Origin: Burkholderia sp. USMB20
Lineage (GTDB): Bacteria; Pseudomonadota; Gammaproteobacteria; Burkholderiales; Burkholderiaceae
Direction: 5' to 3'
DNA: 64,000 nt
NCBI RefSeq assembly: GCF_000949135.2
Contig: NZ_JTAN02000005.1
Span: 62,001 to 126,000, forward strand
The notes beneath the pieces are model-generated. The model saw only the letters and a program-made list of their open reading frames with translations. It did not search any database and was not told the origin of the DNA. Shown piece after piece: positions 42,310 through 51,420 of the stretch. Each line of letters starts with the position of its first letter. Positions within the stretch are counted from its first letter, which is position 1. The position numbers and the translations under genes are program-made.

Positions 42310-43521
42310 ATGCTCACGCTTTCGCTCGCCGCCGCCCGCGCGCTGCATCTCGCCGCGCAGGGCCTGCTGACCCCGCCCCGCCGCAAGGCCACCAAGGCCG
42401 ACGTGCTCGACACGATCCGCCGGATGGCGCAGTTACAGATCGATACGATTCATGTCGTCGCGCGCAGTCCGTATCTCGTGCTGTTCAGCCGTCTCGGCGA
42501 CTTCGCCCCGCAGTGGCTCGACGAGCATCTCGCCGAGGCGCGCCTGTTCGAATACTGGTCGCACGAAGCGTGCTTCCTGCCGGTCGAGCAATTCGGGCTG
42601 ATGCGCTACAAGATGCTCGATCCGTCGGGGATGGGCTGGAAATACGCGGCCGACTGGCACGCGCAGAACCGCGCCGAAATCGAGCGGCTGCTCGCGCGGA
42701 TTCGCGACGAAGGCCCCGTGCGGTCCGCCGATTTCATCCGGGAAGACGGGGTGAAAGGCAACGGCTGGTGGGACCGCAAGCCCGAGAAAAAACACCTGGA
42801 AGTGCTGTTCACGACCGGCCACCTGATGGTGTCCGAGCGCCGCAATTTCCAGCGCATCTACGACGTGCGCGAACGCGTGCTGCCCGACTGGGACGATGCG
42901 CGCGACCTGCCGCCGCGCGACGCGGTGCTGCCTGCGCTGCTCGACTACACGTGCCGCGCACTCGGGATCGTGCGCGCGGACTGGGTGGCCGACTACTACC
43001 GGCTGCCGCGCCGTTCGTACCGCGCGGAGCTCGAGCGACTCGCGGACGCAGGCGAGCTGATCCCGGTGGAGGTCGCCGACTGGAAGGAGCCGGCCTACGT
43101 GCATCGCTCGCTCGACGCGCTGCTGCCGGCCGCCGCGGCAGACACGCTGCGCTCGACGGTCACGACGCTGCTGTCGCCGTTCGATCCGGTGGTATGGGAC
43201 CGGCGGCGCGCCTCGACGCTGTTCGGGTTCGACTACACGATCGAGTGCTATACGCCCGCGCACAAGCGGCGCTACGGGTATTTCTGCCTGCCGGTGCTGC
43301 ATCGCGGCCGGCTGATCGGGCGCGTCGACGCGAAAGCGCATCGCGCGCTCGGCACGTTCGAGTTGAAGACGGTGCATGTCGAGCCGGGCGTGCGGTTCGG
43401 CACGGGGCTCGCGGCCGACGTCGCGAAGGCCGTGAAACGGCTGGCGGCGTGGCATGGCACGCCGGAAGTCACGGTCGGGCACGCGCCGCCAGCGCTCGCG
43501 GACGCACTGCTCGGCGGCTGA
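42310..43521 (+). CDS. YcaQ/AlkX-type DNA glycosylase
   Basis: 403 residues of the winged-helix HTH_42 family. These enzymes unhook DNA crosslinks and alkylated bases. The catalytic Gln-x-Asp motif is present (QID at 43-45 in QLQIDTIHVVAR). Further conserved segments are LFEYWSHEACFLP, LLSPFDPVVWDRRR and GRLIGRVDAKAHR. Full length, single gene. Confidence 0.9.
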   Translation: MLTLSLAAARALHLAAQGLLTPPRRKATKADVLDTIRRMAQLQIDTIHVVARSPYLVLFSRLGDFAPQWLDEHLAEARLFEYWSHEACFLPVEQFGLMRYKMLDPSGMGWKYAADWHAQNRAEIERLLARIRDEGPVRSADFIREDGVKGNGWWDRKPEKKHLEVLFTTGHLMVSERRNFQRIYDVRERVLPDWDDARDLPPRDAVLPALLDYTCRALGIVRADWVADYYRLPRRSYRAELERLADAGELIPVEVADWKEPAYVHRSLDALLPAAAADTLRSTVTTLLSPFDPVVWDRRRASTLFGFDYTIECYTPAHKRRYGYFCLPVLHRGRLIGRVDAKAHRALGTFELKTVHVEPGVRFGTGLAADVAKAVKRLAAWHGTPEVTVGHAPPALADALLGG

Positions 43522-43673
43522 TCTGCCGCGGCGGCGCGACCGCTCGCCCGCCGCATGCATGCGCGCCGGCACCGTTGCCGTACCGACGCGCCGACGCATC
43601 GACCCATCGACGCACCAACGTATCGAGGCGCCGCCGCGCATGCCCACCGCGCGGTGGGCCTCCGCTGCAACCG

Positions 43674-44810
43674 CTACCGCTTCGCGGCAATCCAGCGGGC
43701 AATGCCCGGCCACACGTCCTTCAGCGTGCGCGATCCCATGAACAGCCCGATATGTCCGCCCGGCACGAGCTGGCGCGTCACCTGCGAGGCGGGCGTCCCC
43801 ACCAGGTCCTGCGCGGCGAACACCTGCTCCTGCGTCGTGATGTCGTCGGCCGCGCCGGCAAGCAGATAAACGGGGCACGTGATCGCCTTCAGGTCGAGCA
43901 TCCGCCCGAGTGCGACGAACGTGCCCTTCGCGAGCCGGTTCTCCTTGAAGATCTGCACGATCGCCTGCAGATACCAGCGCCCCGGCAGGTCGATCGGACT
44001 TTCGTACCAGTTCGCGAATGCTTCGCGCTTGCGCAGGTAGTCCGCATCGTCGAGGTGTTCGTACAGGTCGACGTGCTCGGCGAGATAGTGCTGGTCGGGA
44101 TGCATGTTCTTCCAGCCGCGCAGCATGAAACGCCCGCGCATCAGGCCGCCGCCCATCGTCACCAGTTCCTCGTAGAACGACGTCGGATAGGTGTGCGCCA
44201 TCCGCTTGATCGGACCGTCGCCCGCATCCGTGTCGATCGGCGCGCCCGCGAGCACGAGGCTCGCGACCTTGTGCGGAAAGCGCGCCGCATACATCGCGGA
44301 CATCCACCCGCCCTGGCACAGACCCACGAGATTCACGCGCCCGCCGAGCTCGTCGACGCAGACGTTCAGCTCGGCCAGGTACTGGTCGATCTCGAGGTCC
44401 CGCATGTCTTCGGTCGCCGAGCGCCAGTCGGTCAGGTACACGCGCGTCACACCGTGCTCGCGCAGCGTCTGCATCAAACTCTGCCCCGGCTGATAGTCGG
44501 CGATCATCGCCCGGTGTCCCGCATACGGCGCTTCGACGATCGTCGGCAGCCCGTGCGCCGGCGCGACCGAATAATCGCGGAACGTCATCGTACGCAGTTC
44601 CAGCAGCGCGCGGTTCGGCGACGCCAGCGCCGGATGCGGCTCGCAATGCAGCTTCTCCTCTTCCGCGACGAAACGCAGGTTGCGCGCGGTGAGTGCCGAG
44701 CCGAGCCGGACCATCGCGGCGGCGGCGGCCATCGGCCAGAAGATCGGCAACGCCGGCGCGCTGGCGGACGTCGCGGAAGGCAGGGCGGTATCGGTATCGC
44801 TCGAATTCAT
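43674..44810 (-). CDS. PhaC-like alpha/beta hydrolase with Cys nucleophile
   Basis: 378 residues from ATG 44810 (AGGAA upstream). The nucleophile elbow is GLCQGG (Cys165), the polyester synthase (PhaC) pattern instead of a Ser lipase box. The Asp (GAADD near 318) and His (PGGHIGLFMG near 356) of the triad are also present. It is closest in design to short class III PhaC chains or to PhaC-like intracellular hydrolases. No phaA/phaB are nearby, so the substrate is uncertain. Confidence 0.82.
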   Translation of the reverse strand: MNSSDTDTALPSATSASAPALPIFWPMAAAAAMVRLGSALTARNLRFVAEEEKLHCEPHPALASPNRALLELRTMTFRDYSVAPAHGLPTIVEAPYAGHRAMIADYQPGQSLMQTLREHGVTRVYLTDWRSATEDMRDLEIDQYLAELNVCVDELGGRVNLVGLCQGGWMSAMYAARFPHKVASLVLAGAPIDTDAGDGPIKRMAHTYPTSFYEELVTMGGGLMRGRFMLRGWKNMHPDQHYLAEHVDLYEHLDDADYLRKREAFANWYESPIDLPGRWYLQAIVQIFKENRLAKGTFVALGRMLDLKAITCPVYLLAGAADDITTQEQVFAAQDLVGTPASQVTRQLVPGGHIGLFMGSRTLKDVWPGIARWIAAKR

Positions 44811-45213
44811 CGAATTCCTGGCTACTGGGAACATGAAGGGAAAAAAGCCGTGTGCGGGATGCGCGACGATCGTCCGCGCTGCACCCGCGGCGAATCGCAC
44901 GTCACGCGCGCGGCCGTGACGTATGCGTGACGTTTGCGTCCTTCGATGCGTCCGCATCGATCTTCCGATGCGGACGGCAATCGGCCATCGAACGCCCGGT
45001 GCGACGATTGGCGAAACCATTCTGGTCCGTAACCGGAAGCGATCGCTTGATCGCCGTCAATCGTTTCAGGTGAAATCCCGATAGCATGAAATCGCGCGAT
45101 GACAGTTCGATGGCCTCGGCGCGATATCCGCCGACCTCGCTGCCGCACTCGCGGCCGACATCGCGTCGCCACAGCGCACCGGCGACACCGGGCGACCTGC
45201 CTCCCCGCCTCAC
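44811..45213. promoter_or_regulatory. divergent region with tandem and inverted repeats
   Basis: CGTGACGTATG and CGTGACGTTTG form an 11-bp tandem repeat at 44915-44936. GTCCGCATCG (44950-44959) and CGATGCGGAC (44966-44975) are a perfect 10-bp inverted repeat with a 6-nt loop. Both lie between the PhaC-like gene and atpG. From 45103 to 45213 the atpG frame is open without a start and could be a remnant of an upstream gene. Confidence 0.45.
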
Positions 45214-46083
45214 ATGCACATCCGCGAAATCCGCTCGAAGATCAGCAGTACCTCGTCCACGCGCAAGATCACGAAGGCGATGGAAATGATGGCTCGCACC
45301 AAGATGGCGGGCGCGCAGCGGCGGGCGCGCGATTTCCGGCCCTATGCGGCGCGCATCCGGGAGATGGCCGAGCGCGTGCTGCGCGACCGGTCCGGCCACG
45401 TCTCCGCGCTGATGGCGAGACGCACGCCCGTGCGCCGCGTCGGCCTGATCGTCGTCAGCACCGATCGCGGGCTGTGCGGCCCGCTCAACACACGGCTGCT
45501 GGTCGAATGCGTGAATGCGCTCGAACGCTGGGACGGCGCCGGCGTCGCGTGCGAACTCAGCGTGATCGGCGCACGCGGCATTGCCCCGCTGATGCGCCAC
45601 GGCGCGACCATCACCGCCCGCGCCAGCGGCCTCGCCGCCGCGCCGCACTTCGAGCAGCTGCTCGGCGCGCTGCTCGTGCCGCTCACCGCGTTCGTCAACG
45701 GCGAACTGGACGAACTGCACATCGCGTACAACCAGTTGACGAGCCCGCTCGCGTATTCGCCGCGCATCGACGCGGTGCTGCCGCTCACCGGCCTCGACAC
45801 CGGCACGCCGCCCGGCGACACCGCGACATCCGACTATCTGTACGAGCCCGCGCCGAAACCGGCCGTGGATACCTTGCTGCTGCGCTACGTCGAGGCGACG
45901 CTCTACCAGGCCGTCGTCGAGAATTACGCGTGCGAGCAGTGCGCGCGGATGTTCAGCATGCAGACCGCGACGGAGAACGCCGATCGCGTGCTGCGCGAGC
46001 TGCGGCACCTGTATCAGAAGACGCGCCAGGCGCAGATCACCACCGAGCTGTGCGAGATCGTCGCCGGCGCGGCGGCGGTCTGA
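45214..46083 (+). CDS. atpG: ATP synthase F1 gamma subunit, outside any atp operon
   Basis: 289 residues, full-length gamma subunit: N-terminal helix (IREIRSKISSTSSTRKITKAMEMMA), the STDRGLCGPLN segment and the C-terminal helix (LYQAVVENYACEQCARM, ENADRVLRELRHLYQK, ITTELCEIVAGAAAV). Gamma is the rotating stalk coupling proton flow to ATP synthesis. Only gamma and epsilon are present here; alpha, beta, delta and the F0 genes are absent. Two Cys replace usual Ala in the C-terminal helix. No clear ribosome binding site precedes the ATG. Conservation of the interaction helices suggests selection. Confidence 0.93.
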   Translation: MHIREIRSKISSTSSTRKITKAMEMMARTKMAGAQRRARDFRPYAARIREMAERVLRDRSGHVSALMARRTPVRRVGLIVVSTDRGLCGPLNTRLLVECVNALERWDGAGVACELSVIGARGIAPLMRHGATITARASGLAAAPHFEQLLGALLVPLTAFVNGELDELHIAYNQLTSPLAYSPRIDAVLPLTGLDTGTPPGDTATSDYLYEPAPKPAVDTLLLRYVEATLYQAVVENYACEQCARMFSMQTATENADRVLRELRHLYQKTRQAQITTELCEIVAGAAAV

Positions 46084-46094
46084 AGGAGGCACGC

Positions 46095-46556
46095 ATGCCG
46101 ACGTCGATGAAGCTCGACATCCTCAGCGTGGAAGACGTGCTGTATTCGGGCGACGCACATTTCGTCGTCGTGCCCGGGGAAAGCGGCGAGCTGGGCATCT
46201 ACCCACATCACGCGCCGCTGCTCACGCGGCTGCGGCCCGGCGTCGTGACGCTCGTTGCCGCACCGGGCGGCGAGCACCGCCGGCTGCTCGTCGCGGGCGG
46301 CCTGCTGGAAGTCAGCCGCGACGGCGTGACGCTGATTGCCGACCACGCACTGCGCACGCCCGAACTCGACGACCTGCGCGCACGCGAAGCACGGCATGCG
46401 GCGGACGAGTGGCGCCGGCGCTTCGCGCACGACAACCGGCGCGCCTTCGATTTCGCATCGGCGCGTGCGGAGTTGATGGACGAAATCCGGCGCTTCTTCG
46501 CGCTGGCGATGCACCGGGAGTCCGCGCCGCGCGACACGCCGGGCGCCGCCGGCTAG
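46095..46556 (+). CDS. atpC: ATP synthase F1 epsilon subunit, paired with orphan gamma
   Basis: 153 residues with the epsilon beta-sandwich (MKLDILSVEDVLYSGDAHFVVVPGESGELGIYPHHAPLLT) and a C-terminal helical pair (LDDLRAREARHAADEWRRR). AAGGAGG precedes the ATG, 11 bp after atpG. In normal operons beta (atpD) stands between gamma and epsilon; here it is missing. Epsilon controls rotation, so a gamma-epsilon pair could form a rotor with the housekeeping alpha/beta/F0 parts. Confidence 0.92.
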   Translation: MPTSMKLDILSVEDVLYSGDAHFVVVPGESGELGIYPHHAPLLTRLRPGVVTLVAAPGGEHRRLLVAGGLLEVSRDGVTLIADHALRTPELDDLRAREARHAADEWRRRFAHDNRRAFDFASARAELMDEIRRFFALAMHRESAPRDTPGAAG

Positions 46557-46603
46557 GCCGGGCGCCGGCACCGCTCGTCGTGCGGTCGGCGAGCGCGCTC
46601 AGG

Positions 46604-46822
46604 TCAGTCGCGCAGCTTGCGAAAACGCGGCGTGCCGTCCGGCAGGTTCTCGTTGAACATCGCTTCCGGCCGCACCCACAAGCCGCGCGCATGCGGCCAC
46701 AGATGCTCGTATACGACCACCGACTCCTCGGTTTCGGAATGACGGGCGACGCCGATGTAGCGATACAGCCCGCCCTTGTAGTGACGATGCGTGGCGAGCT
46801 GTTCGGCTTCCTGTTCGGTCAT
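46604..46822 (-). CDS. DUF1653 protein
   Basis: 72 residues with the family's HYKGGLYRYIG and VVVYEHL motifs and RPEAMFNE near the end. Small cytoplasmic protein of unknown function, sometimes fused to other domains. It is translated convergently with atpC, 46 bp apart. Confidence 0.9.
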   Translation of the reverse strand: MTEQEAEQLATHRHYKGGLYRYIGVARHSETEESVVVYEHLWPHARGLWVRPEAMFNENLPDGTPRFRKLRD

Positions 46823-46877
46823 GATCTGCTTCCCTTCGGCAAAAACGAAAGCGCGTATTGTATGCGCTCGCCGCGCG

Positions 46878-47321
46878 TCAGCGTTTCGCGTAGATATCGG
46901 GGCGGCGGATCTCCATCAGCCGCTCGGGATTCGCGGACGGCCCGAAGCCGACCGGCCGGTACAGTTCGTGCGCGTCGGTCGTCACGAGCATGATGCGGCG
47001 CAGGCCCTGCACCATCGGCTGCGCGAATACGTGGTCGATCAGCGCGCGGCCATAGCCGTTGCCGCGCTCGGCCGGCAAGACGAATACGTCGCACAGGTAG
47101 GCGAACGTCGCGTGGTCGGTCACGAGCCGCGCGAACCCGACGAGCCGGTCGCCCACATACGCGCCGAAGCACAGCGAGCCGTCGATCGCGCGCTCGACGA
47201 CGTCGCGCGGAATGCCCTGCGACCAGTACGCATCGCGGTGCAGGAAATCGAAGATCGCGTCGATGTCGAGCTCGCGCTTGTCGGTGGAAAATCTCAGCGG
47301 GGCGGGGGTGGCTGCGGGCAC
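46878..47321 (-). CDS. GNAT N-acetyltransferase
   Basis: 147 residues from GTG 47321, which follows GGAGAGCC. An upstream ATG would add an Arg-rich stretch. GNAT fold with acetyl-CoA loop ERGNGYGRALIDHV and C-terminal VTTDAHELYRPVGF. The acceptor substrate is unknown. Confidence 0.85.
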   Translation of the reverse strand: MPAATPAPLRFSTDKRELDIDAIFDFLHRDAYWSQGIPRDVVERAIDGSLCFGAYVGDRLVGFARLVTDHATFAYLCDVFVLPAERGNGYGRALIDHVFAQPMVQGLRRIMLVTTDAHELYRPVGFGPSANPERLMEIRRPDIYAKR

Positions 47322-47431
47322 GTCGGCTCTCCGGTCGGCTCGGGGTGGAGCAGCAACGATAGCGCGGCGCGGGGTGGGCGACAAGCGATGCCGCCGATTC
47401 ACGATCGCGTCGCTCCCACCAACCTGCCCCC

Positions 47432-47812
47432 TTACGGCGCCGGCAACGCCCGATCAGCCTTGCAACGCTTCAGCGGCAGTGGCCGGGCCGCCACGATCCG
47501 CGTCACCTCGCGGGTGCGCGGGTCGATTTCCAGGTCGAGGCACGCGCAGCCGTAACCGTGCATCCCCGCATTGGTGACGACCCAGCCGCGCGTCGACATG
47601 TCCGGCATCTCGTCGAGGCCCGGCACCGGCGGGCTGCCCTGGGTCGACAGCGTCCAGCTGTTGTCCTTGTCGACGAGCCACCAGTTGGCCGGCGTCGGAT
47701 TCTCGAGCCATCCGCAGCGCTTCTCCGCGGCGGCGGCCGCGGGCGTCGCGGACGTCAACGCGACGAACACACCGAGCATCCACATCGCAGAACGGGCACG
47801 GGCGATTTTCAT
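47432..47812 (-). CDS. secreted DUF4087-type protein
   Basis: 126 residues from ATG 47812. Signal peptide MKIARARSAMWMLGVFVALTSATPAAA. The mature part starts EKRCGWLENPTPANWWLVDKD and has four Cys (KRCGW, GYGCACLD, KRCKA), likely two disulfides, in the DUF4087 pattern. Periplasmic, function unknown. Confidence 0.82.
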   Translation of the reverse strand: MKIARARSAMWMLGVFVALTSATPAAAAAEKRCGWLENPTPANWWLVDKDNSWTLSTQGSPPVPGLDEMPDMSTRGWVVTNAGMHGYGCACLDLEIDPRTREVTRIVAARPLPLKRCKADRALPAP

Positions 47813-48038
47813 TTCAGGGAAGTCCAGACGAAGGAAACGGGGGGAAACGATGGCGTCGACAGCATACCGGGCTTTCACGCCCGTTATGTCATGCACCGCG
47901 TTTCGCGGGAGGCATTCCGGTCGATGCAAGGAAGCTGTCCAACGCTCCCGCTTCGCTACGGCCCCAACCGCTCGCGCGGGCCACGCGGCCCGATTCGGTG
48001 ATATCGTCACCGGCTCGATCAACTCGCGGCATCGCTTC

Positions 48039-48662
48039 ATGCCTTATCGACTCATCGCGTTCGACTTCGACGGCACCCTCGCCGATTCGCTCGACTGCTT
48101 TCTCGCGGCGCTCACGGAGGCATCGCGCCTGCACGGCTTTCGCGACGCGACGCCCGAGCTGCGCCCCGCGCTGCGCGGCATGTCGGCACGCGAGATCATC
48201 CGCGCGCTCGAGGTGCCGATGTGGAAAGTGCCGCGCGTGACGCTCGACATGCGCCGGCTGATGCGGCCGCGCATCGCGCACGTAAAGCTGTTCCCCGGCG
48301 TCGACGCGACCTTCGACGCGCTCGCCGCACGCAGCATCCGCATCGCGATCGCGACGTCGAACACCGAGGACATCGTGCGCGACCGGCTCGGCCCGCACGC
48401 GAGCCGTTGCGTCAACATGTTCGCGTGCGGCATTCCGCTGTTCGGCAAGGCGCGCCGGCTGCGCGCGCTCGTGCGCGAAGCGGGCATGCAGCCCGACGAC
48501 GTGCTGTATGTCGGCGACGAGATCCGCGATGCCGAAGCGGCGCGCCGCGCGCGTATCGCATTCCAAGGCGTCGCATGGGGTTACACGGCGCCCGACGCGC
48601 TGCAGGCGCATTGCGCGACGCCGTTGCTGCCGCGTCTCGACGCATTGCTCGATCGCGTGTGA
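48039..48662 (+). CDS. HAD-family phosphatase (phosphoglycolate phosphatase-like)
   Basis: 207 residues. Motif I DFDGTLADS with nucleophile Asp9 and acid Asp11, motif II in IATSN, motif IV YVGDEIRDAEAA. A C1 cap-type HAD hydrolase similar to Gph. Substrate unknown. Confidence 0.88.
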   Translation: MPYRLIAFDFDGTLADSLDCFLAALTEASRLHGFRDATPELRPALRGMSAREIIRALEVPMWKVPRVTLDMRRLMRPRIAHVKLFPGVDATFDALAARSIRIAIATSNTEDIVRDRLGPHASRCVNMFACGIPLFGKARRLRALVREAGMQPDDVLYVGDEIRDAEAARRARIAFQGVAWGYTAPDALQAHCATPLLPRLDALLDRV

Positions 48663-49049
48663 GGACGCCGTACGAATCGCGCGTTCGATTCGACGGATCG
48701 CGAAACAATCCACCCGCACGACGATGAAACGTCGATGACATGCGCGCGCATTGCAGCGATCGCATGCACGTCGCGCACGCAAAAATTGCCGCCACGATGC
48801 ACGCAACAGGTACGCCCTACCTGGCCGCGCGCGCACCCATCGCTTCGTCTTACCAACCGTTACACAAACCACAGCGCGGTTGCACCTGCTACCTGAGCGC
48901 TCTCCTAGAATCAGTCGGGCCGGGAAACACTTCGAACGCCGCCGCGGCAGAGCGGTAATCGAGCCCGGCCCGGGCGCGCCCGGTCTCTCGCACAGCTGCG
49001 GATCACGCGATCCGTCCGTTAATCAGAGCCCCGATCGAAAGGAGGTCCC
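48663..49049 (+). other. intergenic region before the DUF4142 gene
   Basis: No gene supported. TTGCAC (48879-48884) and TAGAAT (48905-48910) could be a promoter for the next gene, but the spacer is about 20 bp, longer than usual. The last bases are AAAGGAGG just before ATG 49050. Confidence 0.4.
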
Positions 49050-49622
49050 ATGAACCGCTTTCCCCAAGTCTCGCGCCTTGCATTGTCTGCCGCTGGCCTG
49101 CTTCTCGTCGCCGTGACGGCGACCGCACAAACCGCGCAACCGGCGCCGGCCGCACCGGCCGCCGCCACGCAGACGCGCATCCACGAAGCCGACCAGGCCT
49201 TCATCAACGACGGCACGAAAACCGTGTCGACCCAGCACGACGCCGCACGCATCGCCGATTCGCGCACGTCGGACAGCCAGGTGAAGGCGTTCGCGCAACG
49301 CGTGTCGACCGACGATGAGAAGATCATCCAGGCGATGCGCGCGGCCAGCCCGCGCGGCGTCGACGTGCCGGCCAACGATCCCGACACGGCCGTGCTGGAC
49401 AGCATCAAGACCCTGCGCGGCGCGGAATTCGACAAGGCGTATATCGAGCAGGTCGCGCTCGCCGGCCAGCAGAAGACGATCTCGGCATTCCAGGCCGAAA
49501 TCGCGTCGGGCCGCGACACGAAGCTGAAGGAAGTCGCACGCCAGGCGCTGCCGATCCTGCAGGCGCACTACGCGGCCGCGCAGAAGCTCGCGCAGCGTCA
49601 TCACCTCGCATCGGCGCAGTAA
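49050..49622 (+). CDS. periplasmic DUF4142 protein
   Basis: 190 residues. Signal peptide to ATAQ, an Ala/Pro linker and a four-helix ferritin-like DUF4142 region (DQAFINDGTKTVSTQHDAARIA, KAFAQRVSTDDEKI, EFDKAYIEQ). Consensus ribosome binding site AAAGGAGGT. Often linked to envelope stress, though its exact role is unknown. Confidence 0.88.
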   Translation: MNRFPQVSRLALSAAGLLLVAVTATAQTAQPAPAAPAAATQTRIHEADQAFINDGTKTVSTQHDAARIADSRTSDSQVKAFAQRVSTDDEKIIQAMRAASPRGVDVPANDPDTAVLDSIKTLRGAEFDKAYIEQVALAGQQKTISAFQAEIASGRDTKLKEVARQALPILQAHYAAAQKLAQRHHLASAQ

Positions 49623-49668
49623 CGCGCTGCCCCGCCGCGCATCGCGCGCGGCACGCCGCTTCCCCCCT

Positions 49669-49704
49669 CGTCGCGTCGCCGCCCCCCTCTCCGGCGGCGC
49701 GACG
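49669..49704. terminator. GC-rich hairpin between converging genes
   Basis: CGTCGCGTCGCCGCC and GGCGGCGCGACG pair with a single bulge, between the stops at 49622 and 49722. No T-run. Confidence 0.4.
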
Positions 49705-49721
49705 CCTGCGGCTCCTTCGCG

Positions 49722-50321
49722 TCAGGTCGCGAGCTTCGCCCGCAACCGCTCGCTCACCTCCGGCCATTCGTCGTCGATGATGCTGAAGCGTACCGAATTG
49801 CGCTTGCGGCCATCGGGCATGATCCGCTCGTGACGCACGATCCCTTCCTGCTTCGCACCGAGCCGCAGAATCGCCGCGCGTGACTTCTCGTTCAGCTCGT
49901 CGGTCGTGAACTGCACGCGCACACAGTGCAGCGTGTCGAACGCATACGCGAGCAGCAGCCATTTCGCTTCGGTATTCGCACGCGTGCGCTGCGCCGATGC
50001 GCTCAGCCACGTATGACCGATCTCGAGCTTGCGGTGCTTGCGGTCGATCTTCCAGAAACGCGTGCTGCCGATCACGCGGCCCGACGCACGCTCGACGATC
50101 ACGAACGGCATCACGGTGCCGGCCGCGCGGCCTTGTAGCGCCGTGTCGAGATAGGCGTCGACCGTCTCCTCGCCCGGCACGACCGTGACCTTCAGGTTCC
50201 ATAGCTCGCCGTCCGCCGCCGCATCGAGCAAAGCCTGCCGGTCGGATGCTTCGAGCGGCCGCAGCGTGATGCGCTCGCCGTTGAGCGTCGGTTGTCCGGG
50301 GGAAGATGCAGCATCGGTCAT
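49722..50321 (-). CDS. RimJ/RimL-type GNAT acetyltransferase
   Basis: 199 residues. Motifs ERITLRPLEASDRQAL at the N-terminus, VIGSTRFWKID, RRANTEAKWLLL-like coenzyme A region and a C-terminal ERIMPDGRKRNSVRFSI. Acetylates an amine or N-terminal residue; substrate unknown. Confidence 0.85.
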   Translation of the reverse strand: MTDAASSPGQPTLNGERITLRPLEASDRQALLDAAADGELWNLKVTVVPGEETVDAYLDTALQGRAAGTVMPFVIVERASGRVIGSTRFWKIDRKHRKLEIGHTWLSASAQRTRANTEAKWLLLAYAFDTLHCVRVQFTTDELNEKSRAAILRLGAKQEGIVRHERIMPDGRKRNSVRFSIIDDEWPEVSERLRAKLAT

Positions 50322-50396
50322 GACGGGTTCCGTTTCCGTGAAGATGACGAAGAGGAGCAGGCTGCGCGCAGCGAAACGCCCATCATACGGCCATCG

Positions 50397-51311
50397 TCAG
50401 CCGGGCAGCGCGGCGAGCCGCTCGCGAATCGCCTGCGCTTCGCCGCGCAGCGCTTCGGCGAATGCGTCGACGAGCAGGCTCTTCGGCCGGTGCTCGGGCA
50501 CGATCACGCTGACGCGATACGGAAACGAGCGCGTGAGCGGCCGCACGTGCAGGTCGCGCCCGACGAAATCGAGCGCGGTCAGCGGATTGACGATCGCGGC
50601 GCCCAGCCCCTGCCGCACGAACGCGCACACCGACACGGCCGACGGCGTCTCGACCACCGAACGCGGCGCGACACCGAGCTGCGCGAACGCCTCGTCGATC
50701 AGGATCCGGTACGGGTCGTTCAGCGACAGGCTCACGAACGGGCGATCGGCGAGATCCGCGAGATCGATCGCACGCTGCGCGAGCAGCGGATGGCCGTCCG
50801 GCAGCACGCACACCTCGTCGACTTCGAGCAGCGGCGTGAGCACGGTGCCGGCCGGCGCGACGTCGTGCTCGGTCAGCCCGAGATCGTAGCGCTGCGCGGT
50901 CAGCCACTCTTCGAGCACCGGCGACTCCTGCGTCGCGACCGACACGCTGACGCCCGCATGCGCGTCGTGAAAACGCCGGCATGCGCCGGGCAGGATCGCG
51001 TGCGAAAACGCCGGCAGCGCGATCACCGACAACTGGCCGTCGCGAAACTCGCGCAGCCGCGCGGCCGTCGCCGCGACGCGCTCGAGCCCCACATACGCGA
51101 GCCGCACGTCGTCGAACAGCGTGAGCGCGGCCATCGTCGGCCGCAGCCGGCCGTGCGAGCGCTCGAACAGCGCGAAGCCGACCACCTGCTCCATCCGCGC
51201 GAGCTCGCGGCTGATCGTGGGCTGCGACGTATAGAGCATCTCGGCCGCGCGCGTCGTGCTGCCGGTAACCATCAGCGCACGGAAGACCTCGATGTGCCGG
51301 TGTGTGAGCAT
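50397..51311 (-). CDS. lysR: LysR-family regulator of lysine biosynthesis
   Basis: 304 residues. HTH at 1-60 (EVFRALMVTGSTTRAAEMLYTSQPTISREL) and a periplasmic-binding-like effector domain. It diverges from lysA with a 109-bp spacer, the arrangement of the E. coli lysR-lysA pair, in which LysR activates lysA. The co-inducer would be diaminopimelate. Confidence 0.9.
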   Translation of the reverse strand: MLTHRHIEVFRALMVTGSTTRAAEMLYTSQPTISRELARMEQVVGFALFERSHGRLRPTMAALTLFDDVRLAYVGLERVAATAARLREFRDGQLSVIALPAFSHAILPGACRRFHDAHAGVSVSVATQESPVLEEWLTAQRYDLGLTEHDVAPAGTVLTPLLEVDEVCVLPDGHPLLAQRAIDLADLADRPFVSLSLNDPYRILIDEAFAQLGVAPRSVVETPSAVSVCAFVRQGLGAAIVNPLTALDFVGRDLHVRPLTRSFPYRVSVIVPEHRPKSLLVDAFAEALRGEAQAIRERLAALPG

Positions 51312-51420
51312 GGCCGCCTATATCAGAAATGAATCGAATGTCGACAAACAGGCATTTTACTGTATAGCCATTCAGGCGCATCATTCACGCTGTCCGTTCA
51401 TTCGATCCGATTCATCCGCC

